64,000 nt of DNA from Gammaproteobacteria bacterium (GTDB lineage Bacteria > Pseudomonadota > Gammaproteobacteria > SZUA-229), in contig JASBSR010000036.1 of assembly GCA_030148865.1 (NCBI GenBank), positions 20,481 to 84,480 of the forward strand, in the 5' to 3' direction. Under the pieces are notes generated by a model that saw only the letters and a list, made by a program, of their open reading frames with translations, made no database searches and was not told where the DNA came from. Below are positions 8,642-18,162 of this stretch, in pieces. The first letter of the stretch is position 1. Each line of letters opens with the position of its first letter. A program made the translations under genes and the position numbers.

Positions 8642-9994
8642 GTGATACCAGCCTGGCTGAGTGACTCCACACTGGAAAAAATCATCACCAAAGGCGAACT
8701 GGTGGTGCTCACCCGCAATAGTCCCACGACCTATTATGAAGGCCCTGATGGGCCAGCGGGTCTGGAATACGATCTTGCCAAAATGCTCGCGGATGAACTC
8801 GGCGTCAAACTTAAAATGATTGCTGCCCAGAATTTGAGCCAGGTCCTTGCTGGCGTTGAAAATGGCGCCGCAGATTTTGCTGCCGCCGGCCTTACTATCA
8901 CCGAAGATCGCAAGGAGTTTTTTCGTTTCGGCCCACCTTATCAGGCTATTACCGAGCAACTAATCTACAACATTAATAATCCACGGCCAGGTTCGATCGA
9001 CGACCTCAACGGCACCTTTGAAGTCGTCGCCTATTCCAGCCATAACGAGCGCCTGGTGAAACTGAAAAAACAGCATCCCAGTCTCAACTGGAAAGAAAAT
9101 GATGAACTCGAAAACGAAGACCTGTTACAACTGGTGGCTGATGATGTTCTCGATTACACCATGGTAGATTCAAATGAATTTATGCTCAACCAGCGCTTTA
9201 TGCTGGATTTGCGCGCTGCCTTTGATATCGGCGAACCGCAGCAACTTGGCTGGCTGTTTCCAAAGTCCAAAGATAATAGTTTGTACGACAAGGTGGCCGC
9301 ATTCTTTGACAAAATACGCACCAGTGGTGACCTCACTCGTCTGATCGAACGCACTTACGGCCACACAAAAGATTTTGATTATGTCGGCACATTAATATTT
9401 CGCCGTCACGTTGCACAACGTTTGCCGCGATACCGCCCTTTTTTCGAAGCGGCTGCAAAAAAATACAATCTCGACTGGCGATTACTCGCCGCTATGGGCT
9501 ACCAGGAATCACACTGGGATCCAAAAGCAGTTTCACCCACCGGAGTGCGCGGTATTATGATGTTAACCCTGAGAACCGCAGCTGAAATGGGAATAGAAAA
9601 TCGACTCAAGCCTGAAAGCAGTATTATGGGGGGTGCCGAATATTTTTCGAATAGTCTGCAACGCATCCCCGATGATATCGAAGAACCTGACCGAACCTGG
9701 ATGGCGCTGGCCGCATACAATATTGGCTACGGTCATCTGGAAGATGCGCGAATCATCACCGAACAACTGGACAAAGACCCGCGCCGCTGGTTTGATGTAA
9801 AACAGTCGCTACCATTACTCGCCAAGCGTAAATGGTATAAAAACACCAGGCATGGCTACGCGCGTGGCTGGGAACCACTACAATACGTGGAAAATATTCG
9901 CAGTTATTATGACATTTTGCGCTGGCTTGAAGACAGTCAACAGGAAAAAATTCGCGAACCGGATGCCTTTTCAATCCTGCCCCAGGTTCCCTGA
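8642..9994 (+). CDS. mltF: Membrane-bound lytic transglycosylase MltF
   Basis: Peptidoglycan lytic transglycosylase with an N-terminal SBP_bac_3-like domain (about residues 15-245 of this reading) and a C-terminal SLT domain with the catalytic Glu in GYQESHWDP, then the GIMMLT and AAYNIGYGH motifs. The annotated GTG 8642 cannot be the natural start: the frame stays open upstream to 8522 and encodes a basic-plus-hydrophobic anchor (IRIKKYLCRPLFLGLAATT) that MltF needs for export, but no ATG, GTG or TTG lies in that stretch. Either a rare start is used (for example ATC 8561, nine bases after AAGGG) or a base is missing in the sequence. Confidence 0.88.
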   Translation: MIPAWLSDSTLEKIITKGELVVLTRNSPTTYYEGPDGPAGLEYDLAKMLADELGVKLKMIAAQNLSQVLAGVENGAADFAAAGLTITEDRKEFFRFGPPYQAITEQLIYNINNPRPGSIDDLNGTFEVVAYSSHNERLVKLKKQHPSLNWKENDELENEDLLQLVADDVLDYTMVDSNEFMLNQRFMLDLRAAFDIGEPQQLGWLFPKSKDNSLYDKVAAFFDKIRTSGDLTRLIERTYGHTKDFDYVGTLIFRRHVAQRLPRYRPFFEAAAKKYNLDWRLLAAMGYQESHWDPKAVSPTGVRGIMMLTLRTAAEMGIENRLKPESSIMGGAEYFSNSLQRIPDDIEEPDRTWMALAAYNIGYGHLEDARIITEQLDKDPRRWFDVKQSLPLLAKRKWYKNTRHGYARGWEPLQYVENIRSYYDILRWLEDSQQEKIREPDAFSILPQVP

Positions 9995-10005
9995 GTCACA
10001 ATCTT

Positions 10006-10836
10006 CTAGTGTGGTCGCTGGCGATAGAACACACCGGCATCGTGTGATACCCGGGTATAGGCCTGTGTGAACGGCATTACTGCTTCGCTATTACCGACAA
10101 ATAAAATTCCGGATGGATCCAGCAGCCGGGCAAACTCTTCGAGTATCTGCGTGCGCACTGCTGCAGAAAAATATATCAATACATCCGTGCAAACGATCAG
10201 GTCAAAGTGGCCGAGTTTATCGAACGGCACCAGTAAATCACAAATAGCAAATTTCACCATATCCTGAATCGACTGTTTCACCATCCAGTCATCCTGATCT
10301 GGTTCCAGATATTTTTTCTGGTACGATGTTGACAAACCTTCAATAGTGGCGACATCGTAGTAACCCCGTTTCGCAAGCTCAATATCTGCACTCGATATAT
10401 CGCTGGCAAAAATCTCAAACCGGGTATCCACACCGTGACTCTGCTGATACTCGGCAATCGTCATCGCGGTCAGATAGGCTAACTGACCGCGACCGCAGCC
10501 GGTCACCCAGATACGATATTGCTTCGGCTTTGCCGCGGCCACCGCTGGCAACACATAGTTGCTCAGCATACTCGGCAAACCTGAATGATTCGCCCAGCTG
10601 GAATCGTGTTCACTCAGGGCTTCGAGCACCAGGGTGTTTAAACCATTCTCCGGCGCTTGACGAATGCTTTGCGCCAGCTCGGCCATACTAGCAATGTCAT
10701 AGCGCTGCATGACACGCGCAAGACGTTCAGAAATTACGTCGCGTTTTTCCTCAGTAAGCACCACACCGAGAACGTCTTGCATGGCGAGTAATAAGGTTTG
10801 ATATTCTTCAATACTGGCGGGAGGAACTGAATTCAT
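10006..10836 (-). CDS. Divergent CheR-like protein methyltransferase
   Basis: About 276 residues from ATG 10836, chosen because GAG lies six bases upstream and this gives the normal CheR length; a start at 10884 adds 16 residues with no ribosome-binding site. The fold is that of MCP glutamate methyltransferases: a helical N-domain, IWVTGCGRGQLAY in place of the SAM loop GCSTGEEPY, FEIFASDIS and FDLIVCTDVLIYF. Several CheR signature residues differ, including the T-N-x-T-x-FFR region, replaced by EHDSSWANHSG, and the Arg-Asn before VLIYF, replaced by Thr-Asp. No other chemotaxis gene is near. Chemoreceptor methylation is therefore unproven. Confidence 0.72.
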   Translation of the reverse strand: MNSVPPASIEEYQTLLLAMQDVLGVVLTEEKRDVISERLARVMQRYDIASMAELAQSIRQAPENGLNTLVLEALSEHDSSWANHSGLPSMLSNYVLPAVAAAKPKQYRIWVTGCGRGQLAYLTAMTIAEYQQSHGVDTRFEIFASDISSADIELAKRGYYDVATIEGLSTSYQKKYLEPDQDDWMVKQSIQDMVKFAICDLLVPFDKLGHFDLIVCTDVLIYFSAAVRTQILEEFARLLDPSGILFVGNSEAVMPFTQAYTRVSHDAGVFYRQRPH

Positions 10837-10936
10837 AGCGGGCTCATTTAGCATCGACTGCACGTTAATATGAGCATAGGCCACAATTACCGGTCTGCAA
10901 TGCTATTGGCGAAGAAAACCACCCCGAATATCGAGT

Positions 10937-11653
10937 TTAGCCTTGTCCAGCCGGGGCTTTAAACAATTCTCGAGTTTTCAGGCGACGCTGTCCCAGATGG
11001 TGCTGTAGTACATATCGCATCAGCAGCTTGATTTGGGTCGTGTGTTCAGGCCCGGGCTGATCGAGCTGCAATGCCATCAAAGCAGCGCCCGTGAGCCGTG
11101 GCTGATCGCCCGCCTGCCCTGAGTGACAGCGTACCGGGCCGTGCTCCAGAAAATACAAATACTCAGCGTCCGCTTCCAGTTCAGCACCGGTATCAGCATC
11201 ATGGCCAAGATTGAGCCCGAAACCGATATCTTCGAGCAGATATTTCTCGAATCGCCGTAATACATTTTCTAGCGAAGGATCCACCGCCAGCGCATATAGC
11301 GCATCATGGTAGTGTGAGAACACACCTTGGTGTACATCGTGTCGATGCAACATATGCATCAGCAGTTCATTAAGATACAGCGCAGACAATAAAGCTTTGC
11401 CACTCAGTCGCGGCGGGCTGATGGCGGCACGGTCGCTCTCGCACAGAGTCGGCATTTCGCCCCGTCCCTGCCAACCCAGCAACAGGGGTCGAAACGCCTG
11501 TAGCAGACCACTGGTTTTTGATTTTGGGCTACGGCTGCCCTTCGACATCAAACTCAGGCGGCCATGATCACGGCTGAAAATTTCGAGTATCTGACTGCTC
11601 TCGCCATAAGCACGCTTGTGCAGAATATAAGCTAATTGCGTGTTGATCCGCAT
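10937..11653 (-). CDS. recO: DNA repair protein RecO
   Basis: 238 residues matching RecO, which loads RecA on SSB-coated gaps with RecR. The N-terminal OB-fold has the family pattern AYILHKRAYGESSQILEIFS then HGRLSLMSKGSR. The middle helical domain includes the YLNELLMHMLHRHD region and FEKYLLEDIGFGLNLGHD. It follows era by three bases in the usual lepB-rnc-era-recO order, as the distal gene. Confidence 0.92.
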   Translation of the reverse strand: MRINTQLAYILHKRAYGESSQILEIFSRDHGRLSLMSKGSRSPKSKTSGLLQAFRPLLLGWQGRGEMPTLCESDRAAISPPRLSGKALLSALYLNELLMHMLHRHDVHQGVFSHYHDALYALAVDPSLENVLRRFEKYLLEDIGFGLNLGHDADTGAELEADAEYLYFLEHGPVRCHSGQAGDQPRLTGAALMALQLDQPGPEHTTQIKLLMRYVLQHHLGQRRLKTRELFKAPAGQG

Positions 11654-11656
11654 CGC

Positions 11657-12559
11657 TCAAACATCCGCATCGTAACCCAGACTGCGCAGGGCACGCTCAT
11701 CGTTCGACCAGTTTTCACTGACCTTCACCCATAGATTTAGATACACCTTGCCAGCAATCAGCGCCTCGATAGATTTTCGCGCACTGGTGCCGATACTTTT
11801 CAGGCGCTCGCCCTTACGACCAATAATGATGGCTTTCTGGCCATTATTTTCCACGTGGATGACAGCGTGAATTCGGGTCAGCGCAGCTTCTTCACTATAT
11901 TTTTCGATTACCACGGTCGAGGTATAGGGCAATTCCTGGCCCAGCTCACGCACCAGTTTTTCACGGATGATTTCTGCTACCAGAAAACGCGTGCTACGAT
12001 CGGTTAGCTGGTCTTCTGGGAAAAATGCCGGGTTTTCAGGTAACAGGGCTGCGACACTTTTTTCAATTTGTTCGATGCCCTGATTTTTTAGCGCAGATGT
12101 CGGAATGATGGCTTCAAACGAAAACTTCGCAGCGATTACCTGCACAAACTTCAGCAAGTCCGCCTGCTGACTCACCTGATCGGTTTTGTTCACAATCAGA
12201 ATCACCGGGGCCTTAATCGACGGCAAGCGTTCGAGCACATCCTGATCTTCATCGTGCCAGGCATCGGCCTGAATCACAAACAACACCACATCCACATCGG
12301 GTAACACCGAGGTCGCTGCACGATTCATGTAGCGATTAATAGCACTGCCACGACGCCGGTGAATACCGGGGGTGTCGACATAAATCGCCTGCGTTTGCGG
12401 CGTGGATTTAACCCCAAGAATTTGATGGCGTGTGGTCTGCGGTTTACGCGAGGTAATACTTAGTTTAGTGCCCAGAATATGATTGAGCAGCGTGGATTTA
12501 CCCACATTCGGTCGACCTACAATGGCGACATAACCACAGTGATAAGTTTGCTGATGCAT
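11657..12559 (-). CDS. era: GTPase Era
   Basis: 300-residue GTPase that assists 16S rRNA maturation and 30S assembly. G-motifs are all visible: GRPNVGKSTLLN (G1), TTRH (G2), DTPGIH (G3), NKTD (G4). The C-terminal KH domain (IIGRKGERLKSIGTSAR) binds the 3' end of 16S rRNA. It starts one base after the rnc stop, consistent with the co-transcribed rnc-era pair. Confidence 0.96.
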   Translation of the reverse strand: MHQQTYHCGYVAIVGRPNVGKSTLLNHILGTKLSITSRKPQTTRHQILGVKSTPQTQAIYVDTPGIHRRRGSAINRYMNRAATSVLPDVDVVLFVIQADAWHDEDQDVLERLPSIKAPVILIVNKTDQVSQQADLLKFVQVIAAKFSFEAIIPTSALKNQGIEQIEKSVAALLPENPAFFPEDQLTDRSTRFLVAEIIREKLVRELGQELPYTSTVVIEKYSEEAALTRIHAVIHVENNGQKAIIIGRKGERLKSIGTSARKSIEALIAGKVYLNLWVKVSENWSNDERALRSLGYDADV

Positions 12560-12560
12560 A

Positions 12561-13253
12561 TTATTTCTGAAACTGCTGAGTGACCAGCTCGAACGCAGCC
12601 TCTGCGGCCAGCTGTTCCGCCTTACGCCGGGAGCGGCCTTCGGCCACGGTGACTACGGCTGGCTCCAGCATCCGACATTCTACTTCAAAATGTTGCGCGT
12701 GTGGCTTACCGCTAACGCCAAGCACAGTGTATTCAGGACGCGGGTAACGCCGCGACTGCAATAATTCCTGCAACCGCGTTTTTGCGTCTTTCAAACTATC
12801 GAGATCGGGAATCGTATTGAGCTTATGGCTGAACAGGCGCAGCACCAGTGCCCGACAGGCATCAAAACCACTATCGCAGTAGACCGCACCCAGCAGGCTT
12901 TCGACAGCATCAGCAATGATTGACGAGCGCCGATAACCGCCGCTCTTGAGCTCGCCCGAACCGAGTCTGAGACAGGCACCGAGTTCCAGCTCACGCGCAA
13001 TCTCGGCCAGCGAATCGCGATTCACCAGACTCGCGCGCAAGCGACTCAGATCACCTTCATTGATATCGGGAAATTTCCGGAACAGCTCATCGGCAATCAC
13101 AAAATTCAGCACGCTGTCGCCGAGAAATTCAAGACGCTCATTATTTTGTGCACCGACACTACGATGCGTTAACGCTTCATCGAGCAGCGCAGGATGATTA
13201 AAATCATACGCCAGGCGCTGCATTAGTGCGGCTAGCGCAGCCGTTTGCTGCAT
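12561..13253 (-). CDS. rnc: Ribonuclease III
   Basis: 230 residues. The endonuclease domain carries the RNase III signature NERLEFLGDSVL and the second acidic pair in DAVESLLGAVY, giving the Mg-binding site; the C-terminal dsRNA-binding domain starts near KTRLQELLQ and ends with SRRKAEQLAAEAA. Cuts double-stranded rRNA precursors and other structured RNAs. Position next to era and lepB is the standard gammaproteobacterial order. Confidence 0.96.
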   Translation of the reverse strand: MQQTAALAALMQRLAYDFNHPALLDEALTHRSVGAQNNERLEFLGDSVLNFVIADELFRKFPDINEGDLSRLRASLVNRDSLAEIARELELGACLRLGSGELKSGGYRRSSIIADAVESLLGAVYCDSGFDACRALVLRLFSHKLNTIPDLDSLKDAKTRLQELLQSRRYPRPEYTVLGVSGKPHAQHFEVECRMLEPAVVTVAEGRSRRKAEQLAAEAAFELVTQQFQK

Positions 13254-13262
13254 GCGCAGACC

Positions 13263-13655
13263 TTAGGAGTTAGAAGCAACAGTGGCTTCATGCTTAAAGG
13301 TAACAATAAAATCCAGACTACCAATCAGTTTGCCACGCGGTTCATATTCAACTGTCACCCGATAACCCTGCCTGGCCTTGCGGATCGTGATGTAGTCTTT
13401 TTTGAAATCATACACATTATTAATTTTCAGACGTTTCATAATCACTTCACGAATTTTGGCACTATTAGCATCGCTCAGGGTGGGATCTGATTCCAGACCC
13501 TTGAGTACTGATTTCACGCTGGCGTCGGTGAGATACACTGGCAGAATATTCATTGCCATAATGCCCTGAAACAGCAGAAAGGCAATGACCACTATCCAGC
13601 TGATCAAAGTCATGCCACGCTGTGATGTCGGTAATTTATTCATCTTTTGGTACAT
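13263..13655 (-). CDS. DUF4845 membrane protein
   Basis: 130 residues with one N-terminal transmembrane segment (GMTLISWIVVIAFLLFQGI) preceded by a basic stretch; the GMTLI start resembles a type IV pilin processing region without the usual FTL-E pattern. The remainder is a small periplasmic domain. Genes of this DUF4845 family sit between lepB and rnc in many gammaproteobacteria. Function not established. Confidence 0.82.
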   Translation of the reverse strand: MYQKMNKLPTSQRGMTLISWIVVIAFLLFQGIMAMNILPVYLTDASVKSVLKGLESDPTLSDANSAKIREVIMKRLKINNVYDFKKDYITIRKARQGYRVTVEYEPRGKLIGSLDFIVTFKHEATVASNS

Positions 13656-13681
13656 GCCGTTTCCTCGATACTGTTATTCGT

Positions 13682-14485
13682 CTAATCAATCATACTGCCA
13701 ATACGCTGCCAGCGGATACCGTCACTCCAGTGCATCCAGATCATGAATGCCTTGCCCACCAGATTTTCCTCGGGCACCGGCCCCCAGACCCGACTATCAT
13801 TACTGTTATCCCGGTTATCACCCATCGCAAAATACATGTGCTCCGGTACAATATACTCGCCTTCCAGACTATTCGGCCGCCCCGGCTTGAGCAGGATCAG
13901 ATGCTTTCTGTCGAATAGATTTTCGCGATATTCATTTGCATGGGGTTCGCCCGGGCCCTCATACGGGCCGACAAACTCGCGCTTGATAACCTTGCCATTT
14001 ACATAGAGCACTTTATTGTAATAGGCAATATGATCGCCCGGCAAACCGATAACCCGCTTAATATAGTCGAGCGAGGGGTCGCGCGGATAACGAAAGACCA
14101 CGACATCGCCGCGTTTCGGCTCATTGGTTTCGATCACTTTTAAATTGAGGACTGGCAGGCGTATGCCATAGGCAAATTTATTCACCAGTATGAAATCGCC
14201 AATATACAACGAGGGCAGCATCGACCCCGATGGAATCCGAAAAGGCTCAACCACAAAGCCGCGCAGCAAAAACACGATCAGCAGTACCGGGAAAAATGAT
14301 TTGGCATATTCCACCAGCGCCGGTTCTTTACCGCCACGCCGCACCACCACACCCTGTGAAGTCTCAGTGCTGGCCTGTACCGGCGCCGCGCGTTTCGGTG
14401 CCAGCACCAGAATATCAAACGCCCAGACAATGCCGGTGACCGCAACGCCAACGAATAGATAGAAAGAAAAATCGAATACCATCAT
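13682..14485 (-). CDS. lepB: Signal peptidase I
   Basis: 267 residues with two N-terminal membrane segments (SFYLFVGVAVTGIVWAFDIL and SFFPVLLIVFLLRGF). The catalytic Ser is in PSGSMLPSL and the general-base Lys in RGDVVVFRYPRD..YIKRVIGLPGD; the box GDNRDNSNDSRVWG is near the C-terminus. It removes signal peptides at the periplasmic side of the membrane. Translation starts three bases after lepA ends, with AAGGG upstream. Confidence 0.95.
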   Translation of the reverse strand: MMVFDFSFYLFVGVAVTGIVWAFDILVLAPKRAAPVQASTETSQGVVVRRGGKEPALVEYAKSFFPVLLIVFLLRGFVVEPFRIPSGSMLPSLYIGDFILVNKFAYGIRLPVLNLKVIETNEPKRGDVVVFRYPRDPSLDYIKRVIGLPGDHIAYYNKVLYVNGKVIKREFVGPYEGPGEPHANEYRENLFDRKHLILLKPGRPNSLEGEYIVPEHMYFAMGDNRDNSNDSRVWGPVPEENLVGKAFMIWMHWSDGIRWQRIGSMID

Positions 14486-14488
14486 GCT

Positions 14489-16309
14489 TTACCCTTTATT
14501 GCTGCCACTATCGACTTTGAGCACGGCGAGGAATGCTTCCTGCGGGATTTCCACCTTACCAAACTGTTTCATACGTTTTTTGCCTTTTTTCTGCTTTTCC
14601 AGCAGCTTACGCTTGCGGCTGGCATCACCACCGTAACATTTTGCTGTGACATTTTTGCGCAGCGCCTTAACATTGGTGCGTGAAATAATATTGCGACCGA
14701 TTGCCGCCTGGATCGCCACCTCGAACATCTGCCGTGGAATCAGCTCGCGCATTTTTTCGGTCACATCACGACCGCGGCGCTGGCTAAATTCACGATGCGC
14801 AATAATCGACAGGGCATCGACGCGTTCACTGTTAATCAAAATATCAACCTTGACCAGATCAGCGGCCTGAAACCGTGCGAATTCATAGTCAAATGAGGCA
14901 TAGCCGCGACTCACTGATTTTAGACGATCAAAAAAATCGAGCACAACTTCACTCAACGGCAGTTCGTAATTCAGTGATACCTGACTGCCCATGTATTGCA
15001 TATTTTTCTGCACACCGCGCTTTTCTATACACAGCGCAATGACATTACCCAGATATTCCTGCGGCACCAGAATATTGGTGGTGATGATCGGTTCGCGAAT
15101 TTCCTCGATAAAATTCGGTTCCGGTAGATCTGCCGGATTATGAATCTCGAACATCTCACCTTTGGTGTCCAGGATCTGATAGACCACGGTCGGCGCGGTG
15201 GTGATCAGGTCAAGATCGTATTCGCGCTCGAGGCGCTCCTGAATAATCTCCATATGCAGCATACCGAGAAAACCGATGCGAAAACCCAGGCCAAGGGCTG
15301 AAGAGTTTTCCGGCTCATATTTCAACGAAGCATCGTTCAGCGTGAGCTTGTCCAGCGAATCACGAAAATCGTTGTAATCATCTGCATTCACCGGAAACAT
15401 GCCGGCGAATACCCGCGGCTGTACTTCCTTGAAGCCCGGCAGCGCAGAATCTGCTGGCTGGTCCACCAGAGTAATGGTATCGCCTACTTTTGCCGAGTCG
15501 ATATCTTTCATGCTGGCAATAATATAACCCACCTGGCCGGCGCTGAGTTCGGCAGTGTCGAGCCGTTTTGGGGTAAACACGCCCACCTTATCGACCAGAA
15601 ACGCACGTTTGCTCGAGAATACCAGCATTTTTTGTTTTGGCCGGATGGCGCCGTGTTTAACCCGCACCAGAATAATCACACCAACATAGGGGTCGAACCA
15701 GGAGTCAATAATCAAGGCCTGCAACGGCGCGCTTAGATTGCCCTGCGGCGGGGGCACCAGCGCCACCAGCTGCTCGATCAGCTGATGCACACCAACCCCG
15801 GTCTTGGCGCTGACCCGACAGGCGTCTTTGGCAGCGATGCCGATAATTTCTTCAATTTCGTTGGCCACGCGCTCTGGATCAGAGGCTGGCAGATCAATTT
15901 TGTTGAGCACCGGGATCACTTCCAGTCCCTGTTCGATCGCGGTGTAACAATTTGCCACTGACTGCGCTTCCACGCCCTGCGAAGCATCAACGATTAATAG
16001 CGCACCCTCACAGGCTGCCAGTGAGCGTGAAACCTCGTAGGAAAAATCGACATGGCCGGGAGTATCAATGAAGTTCAGCTGGTAGGTAAGGCCATCGTCA
16101 GCTTTGTAGTTCAGTGTGACGCTTTGCGCCTTGATGGTAATGCCGCGCTCGCGTTCGATGTCCATCGAATCCAGCACCTGCTCCTGCATTTCACGCTGAC
16201 TCAGGCCTTCGCAGGTCTGGATCAGGCGGTCGGCGAGCGTCGATTTACCATGATCAATGTGGGCAATAATCGAGAAATTGCGAATCTGTTGCATCGCCGC
16301 ATCAGTCAT
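14489..16309 (-). CDS. lepA: Elongation factor 4 (LepA)
   Basis: 606-residue translational GTPase that acts on stalled ribosomes. Motifs: [14 protein letters not shown] (G1), RGITIKAQ (G2), DTPGHVDF (G3), NKIDLP (G4). The C-terminal domain unique to LepA ends in [20 protein letters not shown]. The start overlaps the preceding glutaredoxin-like gene by eight bases, so they are probably co-translated; a start five codons later would also be possible. Confidence 0.96.
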   Translation of the reverse strand: MTDAAMQQIRNFSIIAHIDHGKSTLADRLIQTCEGLSQREMQEQVLDSMDIERERGITIKAQSVTLNYKADDGLTYQLNFIDTPGHVDFSYEVSRSLAACEGALLIVDASQGVEAQSVANCYTAIEQGLEVIPVLNKIDLPASDPERVANEIEEIIGIAAKDACRVSAKTGVGVHQLIEQLVALVPPPQGNLSAPLQALIIDSWFDPYVGVIILVRVKHGAIRPKQKMLVFSSKRAFLVDKVGVFTPKRLDTAELSAGQVGYIIASMKDIDSAKVGDTITLVDQPADSALPGFKEVQPRVFAGMFPVNADDYNDFRDSLDKLTLNDASLKYEPENSSALGLGFRIGFLGMLHMEIIQERLEREYDLDLITTAPTVVYQILDTKGEMFEIHNPADLPEPNFIEEIREPIITTNILVPQEYLGNVIALCIEKRGVQKNMQYMGSQVSLNYELPLSEVVLDFFDRLKSVSRGYASFDYEFARFQAADLVKVDILINSERVDALSIIAHREFSQRRGRDVTEKMRELIPRQMFEVAIQAAIGRNIISRTNVKALRKNVTAKCYGGDASRKRKLLEKQKKGKKRMKQFGKVEIPQEAFLAVLKVDSGSNKG

Positions 16310-16553
16310 GAGTATGTTCGCTCAGCGCCTGCTGCAGGGCCTGTAGGTCGAGAAAATATTCGCAAATTAGTGTCTCTGCCAGCATTAACACCGGCACCCG
16401 GTTACCGTAGCCGGTGACCAGGCTGGCGTCCTCGTCGATATCAATCGCTTCCACTGTAAAATGCAAACGCCCCGCCTGCTCCGCCAACGCCTGGGCCATA
16501 TCCTCACACAAATGACAACCGGTTCGGGTATAGAGCTTCAACTGTACAGCCAT
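16302..16553 (-). CDS. Glutaredoxin-like (DUF836) protein
   Basis: 83-residue thioredoxin-fold protein starting [16 protein letters not shown]; the two cysteines form a CHLC motif, and [13 protein letters not shown] gives the cis-proline loop. Start at ATG 16553 rather than 16607, because the longer reading would begin inside the terminator hairpin. Glutaredoxin-like proteins of this family commonly sit beside lepA. Redox partner not known. Confidence 0.82.
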   Translation of the reverse strand: MAVQLKLYTRTGCHLCEDMAQALAEQAGRLHFTVEAIDIDEDASLVTGYGNRVPVLMLAETLICEYFLDLQALQQALSEHTHD

Positions 16554-16592
16554 TGATGGATTTACCTTTGATATTCGATCGAGATGGAAGAC

Positions 16593-16615
16593 AAAAAAAA
16601 CCGGCAATCGCCGGT
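16593..16615 (-). terminator. Rho-independent terminator of the rpoE-rseABC operon
   Basis: On the minus strand ACCGGC-GATT-GCCGGT is followed at once by eight T. It lies between rseC and the glutaredoxin-like gene, so it should end the rpoE-rseABC transcript. Confidence 0.85.
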
Positions 16616-16653
16616 GTCGGTCACGGTTTAGCTGCGAGCCGCCGCGCGAGATT

Positions 16654-17133
16654 TTAGCATGTTCCAGCGCGCTGTGGCCTGACCGCCGGGAGTTTCTTGC
16701 GCAGCGCCACCGGTATCAACTGGCGCTGACTATCACCACCTGCCAGTCGACGTCGTACTGCCAGCACCGACAGCCCCAGCCCGACAAGCCCGGAAACAGC
16801 AATCAGCAAATCTCGCGCCGCCAGCTGGGGTTCGAGCGCAGCATCCGCAAACAGCGCTGCGAACAGCATACTGAGCAAAGGAAAAAGATACACCAGGATT
16901 GAGCCGCGTAACATCGCCACTTCGGATAAACCAACAACGATCTCGTCACCGACACTGGCACCCAGCGTGTTGCTGATGGTGAAGCGTGTCATTTTGCGTG
17001 CCACGTGTTCGGATAACAGCGATGTTCCACAACCTTTTTTTGCACTGCAGCTTTGACAGGATGTTTTTATTTCGGCTTCCAGCACCAGCTGCCCGCCCCT
17101 GACCTCGATGACCCGAGCAGTTTCTTCAATCAT
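16654..17133 (-). CDS. rseC: SoxR-reducing / sigma-E regulator protein RseC
   Basis: 159 residues from ATG 17133, which overlaps the rseB stop by eight bases; a longer reading from 17208 lies inside rseB. A cysteine-rich N-terminal segment (SCQSCSAKKGCG) is followed by two transmembrane helices (GSILVYLFPLLSMLFAAL and LIAVSGLVGLGLSV). RseC contributes to sigma-E regulation and to SoxR reduction in E. coli. Last gene of the operon, before the terminator. Confidence 0.9.
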   Translation of the reverse strand: MIEETARVIEVRGGQLVLEAEIKTSCQSCSAKKGCGTSLLSEHVARKMTRFTISNTLGASVGDEIVVGLSEVAMLRGSILVYLFPLLSMLFAALFADAALEPQLAARDLLIAVSGLVGLGLSVLAVRRRLAGGDSQRQLIPVALRKKLPAVRPQRAGTC

Positions 17134-18154
17134 TACCGGAACTGGCGGCTGGGGTGCTACGGTGGGTACTCTGAGCGATTTGCAGTATGGTCGAGGCAGG
17201 CACTTCACCCATCACGGTGAGGTAGTGATTACCAACTTTCATACCATACGCGTTCAGCGCCCCCATAGAGGAAGTGCCTTCGAGATGATGATAACTGCTT
17301 TCATCCGGCTCGATAAATACAGACACCGATGCCAGACCATCTGTGTATAACAAATGTAAAGACTCCTGTTCATCACCCGCACGCTGCGTGCTTTGCGTTA
17401 GCATAAATCCTTCCGGCAGCTGCGACACTGTCCAGTCACTGTGGTCAGTTGCATTGCGATTCGAATCGAGTTTACGCAGGGTGTAACCATCGTGTTCCGG
17501 GGGTACAAACGCAGCTTTCGGCATGGTCTCCAGATAGGTCATGGAGGTAAACATCATTTGCTCGATAACCGAGCCAGTTTCATTGAGCAAATCACACTTG
17601 AGCAGAACACCGGTGCTATCATCGATCCAGTAACGATACCCATAGCGAAAATTATCATTTGGCCGGACATCGATCACAACGGTGTTACGGTTCGCAATTC
17701 GGTCGTTCGCCAGCTGCTGAATTTGATAATAGCGGCTGAGTTTATCCAGGTTGTCAGGCAGGTTGGGATGCAGCGAAGTTTTGTTGTGTGCCCGACTCAC
17801 GGTCATTAACTTACGTTCGGGATAAAACGACATAACTTCATCATTGTTGCGCACAATCTTGCGACTTTCGCCATTAAGCGCTTCCAGACTTTCCCAGACA
17901 CCGCGCTCATCAACACCGTGTTCGACGCGCATCGACATTAAATCATCCGACTTTCGCAGAATAAACACACCCTGATAATTGAATTCCTGTTCAGCCGCTG
18001 CCATTTTTTTTAGCACGCTGGAAATATCGTCACCAGCGATAGCCGCAGCACTATAAACAAACAGACCCAGCAAAGCGCCGCTAAGGCTGCTTGCCGGGTC
18101 TGGAAGACGAAACCCCTGTGACAGGAACTTGAACGAGGAGGACGCCACCTGCAC
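17126..18154 (-). CDS. rseB: Sigma-E regulatory protein RseB/MucB
   Basis: 342-residue periplasmic protein with a signal sequence (GALLGLFVYSAAAIAG) and the MucB/RseB pattern starting FNYQGVFILRKSDDLMSMRVEHG. RseB binds the anti-sigma RseA and blocks its cleavage until mislocalised lipopolysaccharide or outer-membrane proteins appear. The start is GTG 18154 (another GTG two codons on is possible). Located between rseA and rseC. Confidence 0.92.
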   Translation of the reverse strand: MQVASSSFKFLSQGFRLPDPASSLSGALLGLFVYSAAAIAGDDISSVLKKMAAAEQEFNYQGVFILRKSDDLMSMRVEHGVDERGVWESLEALNGESRKIVRNNDEVMSFYPERKLMTVSRAHNKTSLHPNLPDNLDKLSRYYQIQQLANDRIANRNTVVIDVRPNDNFRYGYRYWIDDSTGVLLKCDLLNETGSVIEQMMFTSMTYLETMPKAAFVPPEHDGYTLRKLDSNRNATDHSDWTVSQLPEGFMLTQSTQRAGDEQESLHLLYTDGLASVSVFIEPDESSYHHLEGTSSMGALNAYGMKVGNHYLTVMGEVPASTILQIAQSTHRSTPAASSGND

Positions 18155-18162
18155 GACAAAAA

